Shown one piece after another: positions 8,432 to 17,758 of a DNA stretch of 64,000 nucleotides. Each line of letters opens with the position of its first letter. Position 1 is the stretch's first letter. Source of the DNA: Clostridiales bacterium (GTDB lineage Bacteria > Bacillota > Clostridia > Oscillospirales > UBA644). The DNA is taken from NCBI GenBank assembly GCA_016281915.1, contig JAEEJO010000037.1, positions 37,332 to 101,331 of the forward strand. Reading direction: 5' to 3'. Made by a program: the position numbers and the translations under genes. The notes under the pieces are model-generated. The model saw only the letters and a list, made by a program, of their open reading frames with translations. It did no database searches and was not told the origin of the DNA.

Positions 8432-9709
8432 ATGCTTAAAAGATACACAACAGCGGAGCTCGACGTTTTTTTCAACCGTCTTGACAAAAAAAGGAATTCT
8501 GTTGAAGCGGACGTTGCGGCAACGGTATCGGAAATAATAAATGACGTCAGGCTCAACGGGGATAAGGCTCTGAGAAAGTATACGGAAAAATTCGACGGAG
8601 TATCCGTTGAAAGTTTTGAGATTCCTGTTGCTAAGGCGAAGGTAGCCCTCGAAAGATCCAAAATTAAAGGTCCTCTTACCGCAGCCGCTGAAAACATACG
8701 CAGATACCATGAAAAGCAGATCGCTCACGGTTTCAGAACGGAGACCGCAGACGGCTGCGTAACGGGAAGACGGATCCTTCCTCTCAAGCGCGCAGGACTT
8801 TACGTTCCGGGCGGCAAGGCTGCCTATCCTTCATCGGTGCTGATGAATGCCATTCCCGCAAAGGTTGCCGGAGTAGAAGAGATAATAATGGTAACCCCGC
8901 CTCCGAAAAACGAAGATGAGAACACAGATATTCTTGCCGCGGCGGCTGTTGCGGGAGTAGACAGAATATTCTATTGCGGAGGAGCTCAGGCTCTTGCGGC
9001 GCTTGCATACGGAACGGAATCGGTGCCGAAGGCAGATAAAATAGTCGGTCCGGGCAATATTTTTGTTGCAACGGCGAAAAAGCTGCTTTTCGGAACGGTA
9101 GACATCGATATGATAGCCGGTCCTTCGGAAATATGTGTTATTGCCGATGATGATGCGCCGGACGAATATGTTGCGGCAGATCTGTTATCGCAGGCAGAGC
9201 ATGACGAGCTTGCATCGTCTGTTCTTATTTGTTTTTCCGAAGAAAAGGCGGACAGAGTGGAAAAGCAGATCAAAAAGCAGCTTTGCGGTCTTTCGAGAGC
9301 GGAAATAATAACAAAATCGCTCAACAACAACGGAACGGCTCTAATATGTGAAAGTATGGAAAATGCAATAGAAATCGCAAACGGGATCGCTCCCGAGCAT
9401 CTTGAGCTGTGTGTTGCCGACCCGTTCAGATACCTTGACGACGTAAAAAACGCGGGATCGGTATTTTTAGGCTATTATTCACCGGAACCGCTTGGGGATT
9501 ATTATGCGGGGCCGAACCACGTTTTACCCACGTCTGGCACTGCGAGATTTTTCTCGCCGCTCTCCGTTGAAAGTTTCACAAAAACAAGTTCTTTCATATA
9601 TTACACCGCCCCTGCCCTGTCAGCGGCGGCATCAGACATCACCGCGATTGCTCGCGCCGAGCGATTAACAGCGCATGAAAACGCGATAGAAGTAAGGAAC
9701 GGTAAATAA
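8432..9709 (+). CDS. hisD: Histidinol dehydrogenase
   Basis: 425 residues, the normal length. It oxidises L-histidinol to histidine in two NAD-dependent steps. Visible signatures are RAGLYVPGG near residue 116, VGPGNIFV, the zinc-ligand region DLLSQAEHD with its Gln and His, APEHLEL, and the late PNHVLPT. It lies 23 nt after hisZG with a GGAGAAG ribosome binding site and is followed almost immediately by hisC. Confidence 0.97.
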   Translation: MLKRYTTAELDVFFNRLDKKRNSVEADVAATVSEIINDVRLNGDKALRKYTEKFDGVSVESFEIPVAKAKVALERSKIKGPLTAAAENIRRYHEKQIAHGFRTETADGCVTGRRILPLKRAGLYVPGGKAAYPSSVLMNAIPAKVAGVEEIIMVTPPPKNEDENTDILAAAAVAGVDRIFYCGGAQALAALAYGTESVPKADKIVGPGNIFVATAKKLLFGTVDIDMIAGPSEICVIADDDAPDEYVAADLLSQAEHDELASSVLICFSEEKADRVEKQIKKQLCGLSRAEIITKSLNNNGTALICESMENAIEIANGIAPEHLELCVADPFRYLDDVKNAGSVFLGYYSPEPLGDYYAGPNHVLPTSGTARFFSPLSVESFTKTSSFIYYTAPALSAAASDITAIARAERLTAHENAIEVRNGK

Positions 9710-9710
9710 A

Positions 9711-10775
9711 ATGACATTCGGAAGCAACATCAGGGATATGGAGGAATACGTTCCGCAGATATACACCCCGGGAATGATCCGTCTTGACGCAAACGAGAGT
9801 TATGCAGACATGCCTGACGAGATGAAGAACAAAGTTCTTTCGGAAATAAGCGCGCAGGCATTCAACAGATATCCCGACCCTGCGGCAAACGCCTTATGCA
9901 AGGCTTTTGCGGATTATTACGGTCTGTATGCGGCGAACGTCGTTGCCGGAAACGGAAGCGATGAGCTGATATCGATAATGTGCTCTTCGCTGCTCTCTTC
10001 TCATTCAAGAGTTCTCGTTATTTTTCCGGATTTTTCGGTATATAAAATATACGCCAATCTTTATGAGAATACGGTCATCACCGTTGACAAAGATGAAAAT
10101 CTCAATTTTGATGTTGAAAAAGTCATTTCCGTTGCAAAATCACGTGCAGTCGATCTGATAATTTTTTCCAACCCCTGCAACCCCACGGGACAGGGAATAA
10201 CTGCAAAAGAAGCTGAAACTATCATTTCATCGGTAAACTGCGCCGTATGCGTTGACGAAGCGTATATGGAATTCTGGACAGACAATGAAACCGTCCTTCC
10301 TCTTATAAACAAATATGATAATCTGATCGTATTGAAGACATTTTCAAAAGCGTTCGGGATGGCGGCGTTCAGGCTAGGATTCGCTATAGCCGGAATGAAT
10401 ACGATATCGCTTTTCAGAAAAGCAAAAATGCCCTATAACGTAAGCGTGCTTTCACAGGCGGCAGGGCTTGCGGCGCTGAAAAACCGTGAATATCTCAAAA
10501 ACATGACGTCACAGATCATAGCAAGAAAGAATATGCTTTATCAGTCGATCAAACCGCTTGAAGCTCCGGATTTCCGTGTTTTTGACACGAAAACCAACTT
10601 TATCACAGTAAAGACGTCAAAAGCATCCGAAATACATGATTATCTGCTTAGCAACAATATTTCAGTCAGATATATTTCGCCTGATTTTCTGCGGATCACA
10701 GCAGGAACAAGAGGCGAAAACGACATATTGAAAACTAAACTGGAGGCAGCGCTCAATGAGACAGGAATTCATTAA
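9711..10775 (+). CDS. hisC: Histidinol-phosphate aminotransferase
   Basis: 354 residues, a fold-type I PLP aminotransferase. It has LDANESYADMP at the start, FSNPCNPTGQ, CVDEAYMEF, and the PLP lysine in TFSKAFGMAAFRLGFA. It converts imidazole acetol-phosphate to histidinol-phosphate. The start ATG is one base after the hisD stop, and the 3' end overlaps hisB by 20 nt, indicating translational coupling. Confidence 0.96.
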   Translation: MTFGSNIRDMEEYVPQIYTPGMIRLDANESYADMPDEMKNKVLSEISAQAFNRYPDPAANALCKAFADYYGLYAANVVAGNGSDELISIMCSSLLSSHSRVLVIFPDFSVYKIYANLYENTVITVDKDENLNFDVEKVISVAKSRAVDLIIFSNPCNPTGQGITAKEAETIISSVNCAVCVDEAYMEFWTDNETVLPLINKYDNLIVLKTFSKAFGMAAFRLGFAIAGMNTISLFRKAKMPYNVSVLSQAAGLAALKNREYLKNMTSQIIARKNMLYQSIKPLEAPDFRVFDTKTNFITVKTSKASEIHDYLLSNNISVRYISPDFLRITAGTRGENDILKTKLEAALNETGIH

Positions 10776-11337
10776 CAGACAAACAGCCGAAACAAGGATC
10801 TCAATAAATCTTTCTCTTGACGGCACAGGATCTTTTGACGGGTCGTCCGGAATAGGTTTTTTTGATCACATGCTCAATTCCTTTGCGGTCCACGGCGGAT
10901 TCGACATCGTTTTAAGCGCAAAGGGCGACCTTAACGTTGACTGTCATCATACCGTTGAAGATATCGGCATAGTGCTCGGCAAAGCTTTTTGCGGCGCATT
11001 GGGCGATAAATGCGGAATAGTGCGTTTCGGCAGCTGCGCGATACCTATGGATGAAGCTCTCGCAAGAGCCGTTGCCGATATTTCGGGAAGGCCGTATCTT
11101 GTTTTTGACGCTAAATTCAATGACAGCAAAGTAGGCGAATTCGACACAAGTCTTACCGAAGAATTTTTCAGAGCATTTGCTTTCAATGCGGGGATCACTC
11201 TTCATCTGTCGCTTTTATACGGCAAGAACTCGCATCACTGCATAGAAGCTCTTTTCAAGGCTGCCGCACGGGCACTCAGAGCGGCGGTCAAGATAGAGGG
11301 CGACACGATACCGAGCACAAAGGAAGTTCTTGAATGA
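10756..11337 (+). CDS. hisB: Imidazoleglycerol-phosphate dehydratase
   Basis: 193 residues, a monofunctional HisB without the histidinol-phosphatase domain found in enterobacteria. Metal-binding motifs are FFDHMLNSFAVHG, DCHHTVEDIGI and SHHCIEALFKAAARAL. It dehydrates imidazole glycerol phosphate. No separate histidinol-phosphate phosphatase (hisN, PHP type) is seen in this operon, so that step must be encoded elsewhere. Confidence 0.97.
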   Translation: MRQEFINRQTAETRISINLSLDGTGSFDGSSGIGFFDHMLNSFAVHGGFDIVLSAKGDLNVDCHHTVEDIGIVLGKAFCGALGDKCGIVRFGSCAIPMDEALARAVADISGRPYLVFDAKFNDSKVGEFDTSLTEEFFRAFAFNAGITLHLSLLYGKNSHHCIEALFKAAARALRAAVKIEGDTIPSTKEVLE

Positions 11338-11969
11338 AGCTTGCGATAATCGACTACGGGGCAGGGAATTTACGATCCGTTGTCAAAGCATTTGAATTTA
11401 TAGGACAGGAATGTGTTATTACGTCCTCAAAAACCGAGATCGACTCATGTGAAGGTATAGTTTTGCCCGGCGTAGGTGCGTTCAGAGAAGCGGTAAACAG
11501 GTTAAAAGAAGCCTCGCTCTGGGACGTGCTCAAAAATGAAGCGGAAAAAGGAAAGGCGCTCTTCGGTATATGCCTCGGGATGCAGCTTTTGTTTGATGAG
11601 AGCTCGGAGTTCGGAATTACCGAAGGGCTTAAGCTGATAAAAGGAACGGTTGATAATATAAACACCGGCGGTTTGCCGCTCAAAATACCGCATATCGGCT
11701 GGAACACCCTTTGTTTCAACAAAAAATCCCCTCTTTACGACGGGATAGAAAACGGAACATACGTTTATTTCGTTCATTCGTTCTCAGCAAAAACAGACGC
11801 TGAAAACGTTACCGCTTTTACCGATTACGGCGTTTGTACGGTTGCGTCCGCAGAGAAGAAAAACATACTCGGAACGCAGTTTCATCCCGAAAAAAGCGGA
11901 GATAAAGGTTTGAAAATTCTTAAAAACTTCTGTAATATGGTGGAACATGATAATTTTACCTGCGATTGA
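11334..11969 (+). CDS. hisH: Imidazole glycerol phosphate synthase, glutamine amidotransferase subunit
   Basis: 211 residues, a class I glutamine amidotransferase. The nucleophile Cys is in GICLGMQLL, and the His-Glu pair is in GTQFHPEKSGDKG. It begins with IDYGAGNLRSV, as in HisH. It supplies ammonia to HisF. Its start overlaps hisB by 4 nt (ATGA) and its end overlaps hisA by 23 nt. Confidence 0.97.
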   Translation: MKLAIIDYGAGNLRSVVKAFEFIGQECVITSSKTEIDSCEGIVLPGVGAFREAVNRLKEASLWDVLKNEAEKGKALFGICLGMQLLFDESSEFGITEGLKLIKGTVDNINTGGLPLKIPHIGWNTLCFNKKSPLYDGIENGTYVYFVHSFSAKTDAENVTAFTDYGVCTVASAEKKNILGTQFHPEKSGDKGLKILKNFCNMVEHDNFTCD

Positions 11970-12663
11970 CATAAAAGACGGGCAGTGCGTACGTCTGCTT
12001 CGCGGTGAATTCGGCACCGTGCATAAAGTTGCCGAAAGTCCCGAAATATCGGCGCTGAATTTTAAAGAAAACGGCGCTGGATTTCTGCACATTGTCGATC
12101 TTGACGGGGCGCTGATGAAAAGGCCCGTAAATACTGAAACAGTAAAGAAGATTATAAGCCTCGGTATTCCCGTTGAAATAGGCGGAGGCATCCGATCCGA
12201 AAAAGATTTTGAAACATATGCCGAGATGGGTGCAAAAAGGATAATCCTCGGTTCCGCAGCTATGACAGACAAAAATCTCATCAGACAATGCGTTGAAAAA
12301 TACCCCCTGCTCACCGCTGTCGGGATAGACGCAAAGGACGGATACGTTGCAACAGAAGGATGGATCAAAACCGGAAACGTTGAATATACTGAACTTGCAA
12401 AAGAAATGGAATCGCTTGGTGTAAAGTATATTATTTTCACAGATATATCGAAAGACGGAACTCTGGGCGGTCCGAACTTAGCTCAGCTTGAAAATCTGAA
12501 AGAAACGGTTGACGTTAATATTATCGCATCCGGCGGAATCCGTGACATAAACGATATAAAAGCATGCAGATCGCTTGGTATTTACGGTGTTATATGCGGA
12601 AAATCACTTTATTCGGGAACTCTTGACCTGCGGGAGGCGATTGAATGCTCGCAAAAAGAATAA
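11947..12663 (+). CDS. hisA: ProFAR isomerase (HisA)
   Basis: 238-residue half-repeat TIM barrel. The catalytic Asp near the start is in [14 protein letters not shown]. The first phosphate site is in EIGGGIRS; the second half has [14 protein letters not shown] with the second Asp, and then IASGGIRDI. It catalyses the Amadori rearrangement of ProFAR. It overlaps both hisH and hisF (by 19 nt). Confidence 0.96.
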   Translation: MIILPAIDIKDGQCVRLLRGEFGTVHKVAESPEISALNFKENGAGFLHIVDLDGALMKRPVNTETVKKIISLGIPVEIGGGIRSEKDFETYAEMGAKRIILGSAAMTDKNLIRQCVEKYPLLTAVGIDAKDGYVATEGWIKTGNVEYTELAKEMESLGVKYIIFTDISKDGTLGGPNLAQLENLKETVDVNIIASGGIRDINDIKACRSLGIYGVICGKSLYSGTLDLREAIECSQKE

Positions 12664-13448
12664 TACCGTGTCTTGATATAGACGGAGGCCGTGTTGTAAA
12701 GGGCACAAACTTTATACAGCTTCGGGATGTCGGAGATCCGACCGCAATCGCAAAAGAATATAACGCTCAGGGTGCGGATGAAATAGTATTTCTCGATATA
12801 ACTGCGTCGAGCGAAGAAAGAGGAACGCTTCTTGACGTTATAGAGCGCACGGCAAGCGAAGTTTTTCTGCCGGTAACTGTAGGCGGAGGAATAAGGACGA
12901 CTGACGACATAAAGGATATCCTTCGCGTTGGAGCGGATAAGATATCAATAAATTCCGCCGCGGTCAAAGACAGAACGCTTATTTCACGCGCAGCGGATAT
13001 GTTCGGGTCGCAGTGTGTCGTTGTTGCGATAGACGTGAAGCGTGTTCCGGCAAAAACGGACTGCAACGGGGTTTACCCGACTGATCTTGGAACGGATATA
13101 AACGATTTTCACGTTGTTATTCACGGAGGAAGAACCGATACGGGAATAAACGCCGTAGAATGGGCAAAAACGGTCGAAAAGCTCGGCGCCGGCGAGATAC
13201 TGCTGACGTCGATGGATACGGATGGCGTAAAAAAAGGCTACGACCTTGAAATCACGAAGATAATCGCAGATTCCGTTTCCATACCCGTAATTGCCTCGGG
13301 AGGCTGCGGATGTCTCGAAGACTTTTACGATGTTTTTACGCAGACAGACGCGTCCGCCGCTCTTGTGGCATCGCTTTTTCACTTCGGGGAGCTTTCTGTG
13401 CCTCAGGTTAAACAATATCTTAAAGAACGGGAGATACCTGTAAGATGA
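12645..13448 (+). CDS. hisF: Imidazole glycerol phosphate synthase cyclase subunit
   Basis: 267 residues, a TIM barrel paralogous to HisA. The catalytic Asp is in [19 protein letters not shown], phosphate sites are in VGGGIRT and IASGGCG, and the second Asp is in [14 protein letters not shown]. With HisH it closes the imidazole ring and releases AICAR. The segment around residues 130-150 is slightly longer than in standard HisF (about 253 aa). Confidence 0.97.
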   Translation: MLAKRIIPCLDIDGGRVVKGTNFIQLRDVGDPTAIAKEYNAQGADEIVFLDITASSEERGTLLDVIERTASEVFLPVTVGGGIRTTDDIKDILRVGADKISINSAAVKDRTLISRAADMFGSQCVVVAIDVKRVPAKTDCNGVYPTDLGTDINDFHVVIHGGRTDTGINAVEWAKTVEKLGAGEILLTSMDTDGVKKGYDLEITKIIADSVSIPVIASGGCGCLEDFYDVFTQTDASAALVASLFHFGELSVPQVKQYLKEREIPVR

Positions 13449-13771
13449 ACTGGGAAGACACGATCTTTAACGGCAGGCACCTTGTTCCGGCAATAATAAC
13501 GGACTGCGAAAACGGTGAAGTGCTGATGCTTGCATATATGAACAGAGAGTCGTTTAAAAAAACCCTTGAAACGGGTCAGACGTGGTTTTTTTCACGTTCA
13601 CGCAACACACTCTGGAACAAAGGAGAAACAAGCGGACACAGGCAGTATGTTAAATCAATTAAAAGCGACTGCGACAACGACACCCTGCTTATTTCGGTAA
13701 AGCAGATAGGTCCCGCCTGCCATACGGGAGCCCGCAGCTGCTTTTTCAATATTATTTCGGAGGAAAAATGA
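13445..13771 (+). CDS. hisI: Phosphoribosyl-AMP cyclohydrolase
   Basis: 108 residues, stand-alone HisI. The zinc and catalytic region is visible as [20 protein letters not shown] and then [11 protein letters not shown], supplying the conserved cysteines and His. It opens the purine ring of PR-AMP. It is kept separate from hisE, which follows with a 4-nt overlap; in many bacteria they are fused. Confidence 0.96.
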   Translation: MNWEDTIFNGRHLVPAIITDCENGEVLMLAYMNRESFKKTLETGQTWFFSRSRNTLWNKGETSGHRQYVKSIKSDCDNDTLLISVKQIGPACHTGARSCFFNIISEEK

Positions 13772-14118
13772 AAGATACGTTAAACGAACTGTATGATGTT
13801 GTCCTGTCAAGGAAAGAAGAAAAAACAGAAGGGTCGTATACCTGCTATCTTTTTGAAAAAGGGCTTGACAAGATACTGAAAAAAGTCGGCGAAGAATGCG
13901 CGGAAACGGTCATAGCGGCAAAAAATGCCGAAAAATCAGACGGAGATGAAAAGGCAAAAGCAGAACTTGTGGGAGAAATATGCGATCTTTACTATCATCT
14001 GACCGTTATGATGGCACAGCTCGGCATAACGCCTGACGAGATAAACGCCGAGCTTGAAAAAAGATCGCTGAAAACCGGAAATCTTAAGACTTTTCACCAA
14101 ACGGATAAAAACACCTGA
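13768..14118 (+). CDS. hisE: Phosphoribosyl-ATP pyrophosphohydrolase
   Basis: 116 residues, an all-alpha MazG-like fold. The metal-binding motif [16 protein letters not shown] is followed by [16 protein letters not shown]. It removes pyrophosphate from PR-ATP. It is the last gene of the histidine operon. No clear terminator follows it, so some read-through into the aro leader is possible. Confidence 0.95.
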   Translation: MKDTLNELYDVVLSRKEEKTEGSYTCYLFEKGLDKILKKVGEECAETVIAAKNAEKSDGDEKAKAELVGEICDLYYHLTVMMAQLGITPDEINAELEKRSLKTGNLKTFHQTDKNT

Positions 14119-14164
14119 TAATACGTTCAAATTTGAAATAAATGTAAAATCGAAAAACAGGAGC

Positions 14165-14192
14165 TTGACAAAAATGATTTTTGTGCTATAAT
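14165..14192 (+). promoter_or_regulatory. Promoter of the aro/phe operon
   Basis: -35 TTGACA (14165-14170), a 16-nt spacer, -10 TATAAT (14187-14192). The predicted start near 14199 gives a leader of about 200 nt before aroF, long enough to hold the leader ORF and attenuator hairpins. Confidence 0.9.
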
Positions 14193-14223
14193 ACTCGCAT
14201 ATTTATTTAGCACGGAGCAGGCT

Positions 14224-14310
14224 ATGACAAGGTCCCGTAATTTTACAGCTGAATATTACTTTTTCGGTTTTGCATTTTTCTTTACGCAAAGCCCGGTCGT
14301 GTTTAGCTGA
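14224..14310 (+). CDS. Phe/Tyr-rich leader peptide of the aro operon
   Basis: A 28-codon ORF with a GGAG ribosome binding site at 14214-14217, 6 nt before its ATG. The product contains eight Phe and two Tyr; the core reads EYYFFGFAFFFTQ, very like the enterobacterial PheL peptide in style though not in sequence. The stop codon (14308-14310) lies inside the 5' arm of an antiterminator helix. Composition, position and RNA structure together point to ribosome-mediated attenuation that senses charged tRNA-Phe, possibly also tRNA-Tyr. It is too short for normal gene finding. Confidence 0.88.
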   Translation: MTRSRNFTAEYYFFGFAFFFTQSPVVFS

Positions 14311-14365
14311 AAAGTGTAGGGATTAAGATCAAAAGCTCCTGACAATACACGTTATCCTCACAGCT
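14305..14365 (+). promoter_or_regulatory. Antiterminator helix of the aro attenuator
   Basis: The 5' arm has three blocks: AGCT (14305-14308), GTG (14314-14316) and GGGAT (14319-14323). These pair in order with ATCCT (14354-14358), CAC (14359-14361) and AGCT (14362-14365). The 3' arm overlaps the 5' arm of the terminator at 14357-14364, so only one can form. A ribosome parked on the leader stop codon would cover the 5' arm and favour termination. A ribosome stalled at the Phe codons (14260-14283) would leave it free. Confidence 0.75.
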
Positions 14366-14393
14366 GAACACAGGCTGTGAGATTTTTTATTTT
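14357..14393 (+). terminator. Attenuator terminator upstream of aroF
   Basis: CTCACAGC (14357-14364) pairs perfectly with GCTGTGAG (14374-14381) around a 9-nt loop and is followed by ATTTTTTATTTT. It is an intrinsic terminator lying between the leader peptide and aroF, with the aroF ribosome binding site directly after it. Confidence 0.9.
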
Positions 14394-14406
14394 CGGAGGA
14401 ATTATT

Positions 14407-15411
14407 ATGATAGTACTTCTCAAACCCAATCCTGACAAGGCGCAACTTGACAGTCTTATTCAATGGCTTGAATCAAAGGGCGTTGAAATTCATCCTACAG
14501 TAGGTAAGACCCAGACGATACTCGGTCTTGTAGGCGATACTTCACATCTTGATATAGATCTCATTGCGGCACTCGATATCGTTGCGGGCGTTCGCAGGGT
14601 CCAGGAGCCGTATAAAAACGCAAACAGAAAGTTCCATCCCGACGACACAGTCATCAAGGTTGGAAACACATATATAGGAGGAGGAAACCTGACGATAATC
14701 GCAGGCCCCTGCTCCGTTGAGTCTGAAGAACAGATTTGTCAGATAGCCGAACAAGTAAAGAAAAGCGGCGCCACGCTTCTTCGCGGCGGAGCCTTCAAGC
14801 CAAGGACGTCCCCCTACTCGTTTCAGGGGTTGAGAGACGAAGGGCTGAAGCTTCTGTCGGTTGCAAAAAAGATGACGGGGTTGCCGATAGTTACCGAGAT
14901 AATGGATATCGCTCATCTTGATTCTTTTGACGACGTGGACGTGATACAGGTCGGGGCAAGGAACATGCAGAATTTCGAGCTGTTAAAGGCGCTTGGCACG
15001 ACCCGAAAGCCCATACTTTTAAAAAGAGGTCTTTCTTCGACATATGAAGAGCTTCTTATGAGCGCCGAATATATTATGGCGGGCGGCAACAATAATGTTA
15101 TTCTTTGTGAACGCGGAATACGCACATTTGAAACATATACAAGAAACACACTTGATATTTCGGCAATACCTGTTCTTAAACAGCTCAGCCATCTGCCGGT
15201 AATAATCGATCCGAGCCATGCTTCAGGCAAATCCGCACTTGTCGCTCCCCTCGCGTGCGCTGCCGTTGCAGCAGGAGCGGACGGATTGATAATAGAAGTC
15301 CACAACGACCCTGAACATGCTCTCTGCGACGGTCCGCAGTCGATACGTCCGGAGGCGTTTGACAAGCTTGTAAAGAAACTTGATAAAATCTCAATGGCAA
15401 CAAAAGACTGA
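14407..15411 (+). CDS. aroF: DAHP synthase (type I-beta, with N-terminal regulatory domain)
   Basis: The start is set at ATG 14407, preceded by CGGAGGA; an upstream in-frame ATG at 14377 lies in the terminator and is unlikely. The product has 334 residues. The N-terminal ~75 residues form a ferredoxin-like domain of the kind that gives Tyr/Phe feedback control in Thermotoga-type enzymes. The TIM barrel has GPCSVES, RGGAFKPRTSPYSFQG, LLKRG and DPSHASGK. It condenses PEP and erythrose-4-phosphate, the first step of the shikimate pathway. It is the first structural gene after the attenuator. Confidence 0.96.
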   Translation: MIVLLKPNPDKAQLDSLIQWLESKGVEIHPTVGKTQTILGLVGDTSHLDIDLIAALDIVAGVRRVQEPYKNANRKFHPDDTVIKVGNTYIGGGNLTIIAGPCSVESEEQICQIAEQVKKSGATLLRGGAFKPRTSPYSFQGLRDEGLKLLSVAKKMTGLPIVTEIMDIAHLDSFDDVDVIQVGARNMQNFELLKALGTTRKPILLKRGLSSTYEELLMSAEYIMAGGNNNVILCERGIRTFETYTRNTLDISAIPVLKQLSHLPVIIDPSHASGKSALVAPLACAAVAAGADGLIIEVHNDPEHALCDGPQSIRPEAFDKLVKKLDKISMATKD

Positions 15412-15436
15412 CACGGTCTCAAAGGAGAAAACTGCG

Positions 15437-16501
15437 ATGAACAGGCGAACCGTAAGGATCAACGTTCAGAACGGATATGACGTTATAATAGAAAACGGAA
15501 TACTCTCTTCATGCGGAACGATAATCAGGCCAACGGTCAAAAACGGACGGGCAGCTGTAATTACCGACTCAAACGTAGCGCCGCTCTACCTGCAGACCGT
15601 TATTGCCGCTCTTGGTAAAGCGGATATCAAAGCTGACAGCTTTATTATCGAAGCCGGTGAACGCTCAAAGAATTTAGACACTCTTTCAGAGATACTTGAA
15701 TTTCTGGCAGAAAAAAGATTCACGAAATCCGACACGGTTATCGCGCTGGGCGGAGGAGTTGTTGGAGATATCGCCGGATTTGCAGCCGCCGTTTATCTTC
15801 GCGGGGTAAGTATAATCCAGATACCCACAACGCTTCTTTCTGCGGTAGACTCATCCGTGGGAGGAAAAACCGCTGTAAATCTGCGTTCGGGCAAGAACCT
15901 TGCAGGAGCGTTTATGCAGCCGGCTGCCGTTATATTCGATCCAGATGCGCTTTCGTCGCTGCCGCGCAAAGAATTTGAGAACGGTATGGCGGAGGTTATA
16001 AAATACGGAGTGCTTTTCAGCGAAGAGCTTTTCGAAACCGTTAAAAACGGCGCAGACAGTAATAATATTGCCGAAATAGCAGAAAAATGCGTTGTTTTCA
16101 AAGGAAGGACCGTTGAAAACGATGAGTTTGACGCGGGAGAGAGAAAACTTCTGAACCTCGGTCATACGATAGGTCATGCAATTGAAAAATGCAGTAATTA
16201 TACGATTTCTCACGGGTTCGCAGTAGCGTCGGGAATGGCTATGGCGGCGCGAGCAGGAGAAAAAATGGGGATAACGCAAGCAGGAACGGCAGAGGCAATA
16301 GAAAAAGCGCTTGAAAAATATTCACTTCCGACCGATACGTCATTTGATCCCTGTTCCCTTGCGTCATGCGCTTTATCGGACAAAAAGCGGGCAGGCGAAA
16401 CGATCACCGCGGTAATTCCCGAAAGAATAGGAAAGTGCAGGCTTCACGGCATATCGGTAGGCGAGCTTGAAGATTTTATAAAAAAAGGTAAAAAACAGTA
16501 A
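15437..16501 (+). CDS. aroB: 3-Dehydroquinate synthase
   Basis: The start at ATG 15437 follows AAAGGAG; the longer frame from 15380 overlaps aroF and is not needed. 354 residues. The NAD-binding GGGVVGDIAGF, PTTLLSAVDSSVGGKT, the zinc ligand region NGMAEVIKYG, LGHTIGHAIE and SHGFAVASGM are all visible. It converts DAHP to 3-dehydroquinate. The stop is immediately followed by the aroA start with no spacer. Confidence 0.97.
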   Translation: MNRRTVRINVQNGYDVIIENGILSSCGTIIRPTVKNGRAAVITDSNVAPLYLQTVIAALGKADIKADSFIIEAGERSKNLDTLSEILEFLAEKRFTKSDTVIALGGGVVGDIAGFAAAVYLRGVSIIQIPTTLLSAVDSSVGGKTAVNLRSGKNLAGAFMQPAAVIFDPDALSSLPRKEFENGMAEVIKYGVLFSEELFETVKNGADSNNIAEIAEKCVVFKGRTVENDEFDAGERKLLNLGHTIGHAIEKCSNYTISHGFAVASGMAMAARAGEKMGITQAGTAEAIEKALEKYSLPTDTSFDPCSLASCALSDKKRAGETITAVIPERIGKCRLHGISVGELEDFIKKGKKQ

Positions 16502-17758
16502 ATGGACGTAATGATCACACCGTCTGCGCTATCGGGCAGGATAAGCGCCATCGGTTCGAAATCGGATATTCACAGGCTGCTTATCTGCTCTGCCGTTTCT
16601 GACGTGCAAACAACAATAGACGGTTTTTTTTCGTCGGACGATATTGTTGCAACGGTAAACTGTATAAGGGCGCTTGGGGCAAAAGCTGAGATTTCAGGAA
16701 ATATTTGCGCCATAACACCGATCGGTTCCCCAGAACAACGTCCTTCATTTGATTGCGGCGAAAGCGGAACCACGCTACGGTTTATCCTGCCCATCGCATG
16801 CGCTCTTTGCGAAAATGCAGAGTTCAGCGGAAGGGGACGTTTACCCGAAAGACCGATCAGCGAGCTTATGGAAGCTCTTGAATCGGGCGGAGTGATTTTT
16901 TCGAAGACAAAGCTTCCTTTTTCCACCAAAGGCACGCTTTCGGCAGGAAAATTCTTTTTGCCGGGGAACGTAAGCTCACAGTACATATCTGGCTTGATGA
17001 CAGCGCTTTGTCTTATTAAAGGTAAAAGCGAAATATCTCTCACCTCCCCTCTTGAATCTGCCGGTTACGTTGATATGACGCTGTCATCGCTTCGTCTTTT
17101 CGGCGCAGATATTTCCGCTGAAGGCGGGAAATATACTGTTTACGGAAAAGAGCGGCTAACCTCGCCCGGCAGCGTAAAGGCGGACGGAGACTGGTCAAAC
17201 GCACTGTTTTTTATGACGGCAGGCGCAGTATGCGGCGATATTGAGATAACAGGGCTGAATACGTCAAGCGTTCAGGGAGACAAAAAAACGGTTGAGATCT
17301 TGAAACGGTTCGGCGCAGAGATATCATTGAAAAATGAAGTAATCAAAATAAAGAAAAGCGTTCTTCACGGCTGCGACACCGATATTTCACAGATTCCGGA
17401 CAGCTTACCGGCGCTTTCGGTCGTTGCCGCATTTGCAAAAGGCGATTCAAGATTTACAGGAGCGGGAAGGCTTCGTCTGAAAGAAAGCGACAGGCTTACG
17501 GCTGTTTGCAGAATGATAAACGCTCTTGGCGGAAAAGCGGAAGAAACGGACGACGGAATCACCGTTCACGGCACCGAAGGACTTTCGGGCGGAACGGCAG
17601 AAGGCGAAAACGACCATAGAATAGTAATGGCCGCCACCGTTGCGGCATTTGCATGCAAAGAAAAAACCGTTATAAAAGGAGCGCAAGCGGTCAATAAATC
17701 GTATCCGACATTTTTTGAGGATATAAGTAAACTCGGAGGAGTAACAAATGTCATCTGA
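16502..17758 (+). CDS. aroA: EPSP synthase (3-phosphoshikimate 1-carboxyvinyltransferase)
   Basis: 418 residues, slightly short of the usual 425-440. It has GSKSDIHRLLICSAV, CGESGTTLRFILP, GRLPERPISELM and LRLKESDRLTAV, which build the shikimate-phosphate and PEP sites. It transfers enolpyruvate to shikimate-3-phosphate. A His sits where many enzymes have Ser/Ala in the first motif (SDIHR). It overlaps aroC by 11 nt. Confidence 0.96.
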   Translation: MDVMITPSALSGRISAIGSKSDIHRLLICSAVSDVQTTIDGFFSSDDIVATVNCIRALGAKAEISGNICAITPIGSPEQRPSFDCGESGTTLRFILPIACALCENAEFSGRGRLPERPISELMEALESGGVIFSKTKLPFSTKGTLSAGKFFLPGNVSSQYISGLMTALCLIKGKSEISLTSPLESAGYVDMTLSSLRLFGADISAEGGKYTVYGKERLTSPGSVKADGDWSNALFFMTAGAVCGDIEITGLNTSSVQGDKKTVEILKRFGAEISLKNEVIKIKKSVLHGCDTDISQIPDSLPALSVVAAFAKGDSRFTGAGRLRLKESDRLTAVCRMINALGGKAEETDDGITVHGTEGLSGGTAEGENDHRIVMAATVAAFACKEKTVIKGAQAVNKSYPTFFEDISKLGGVTNVI

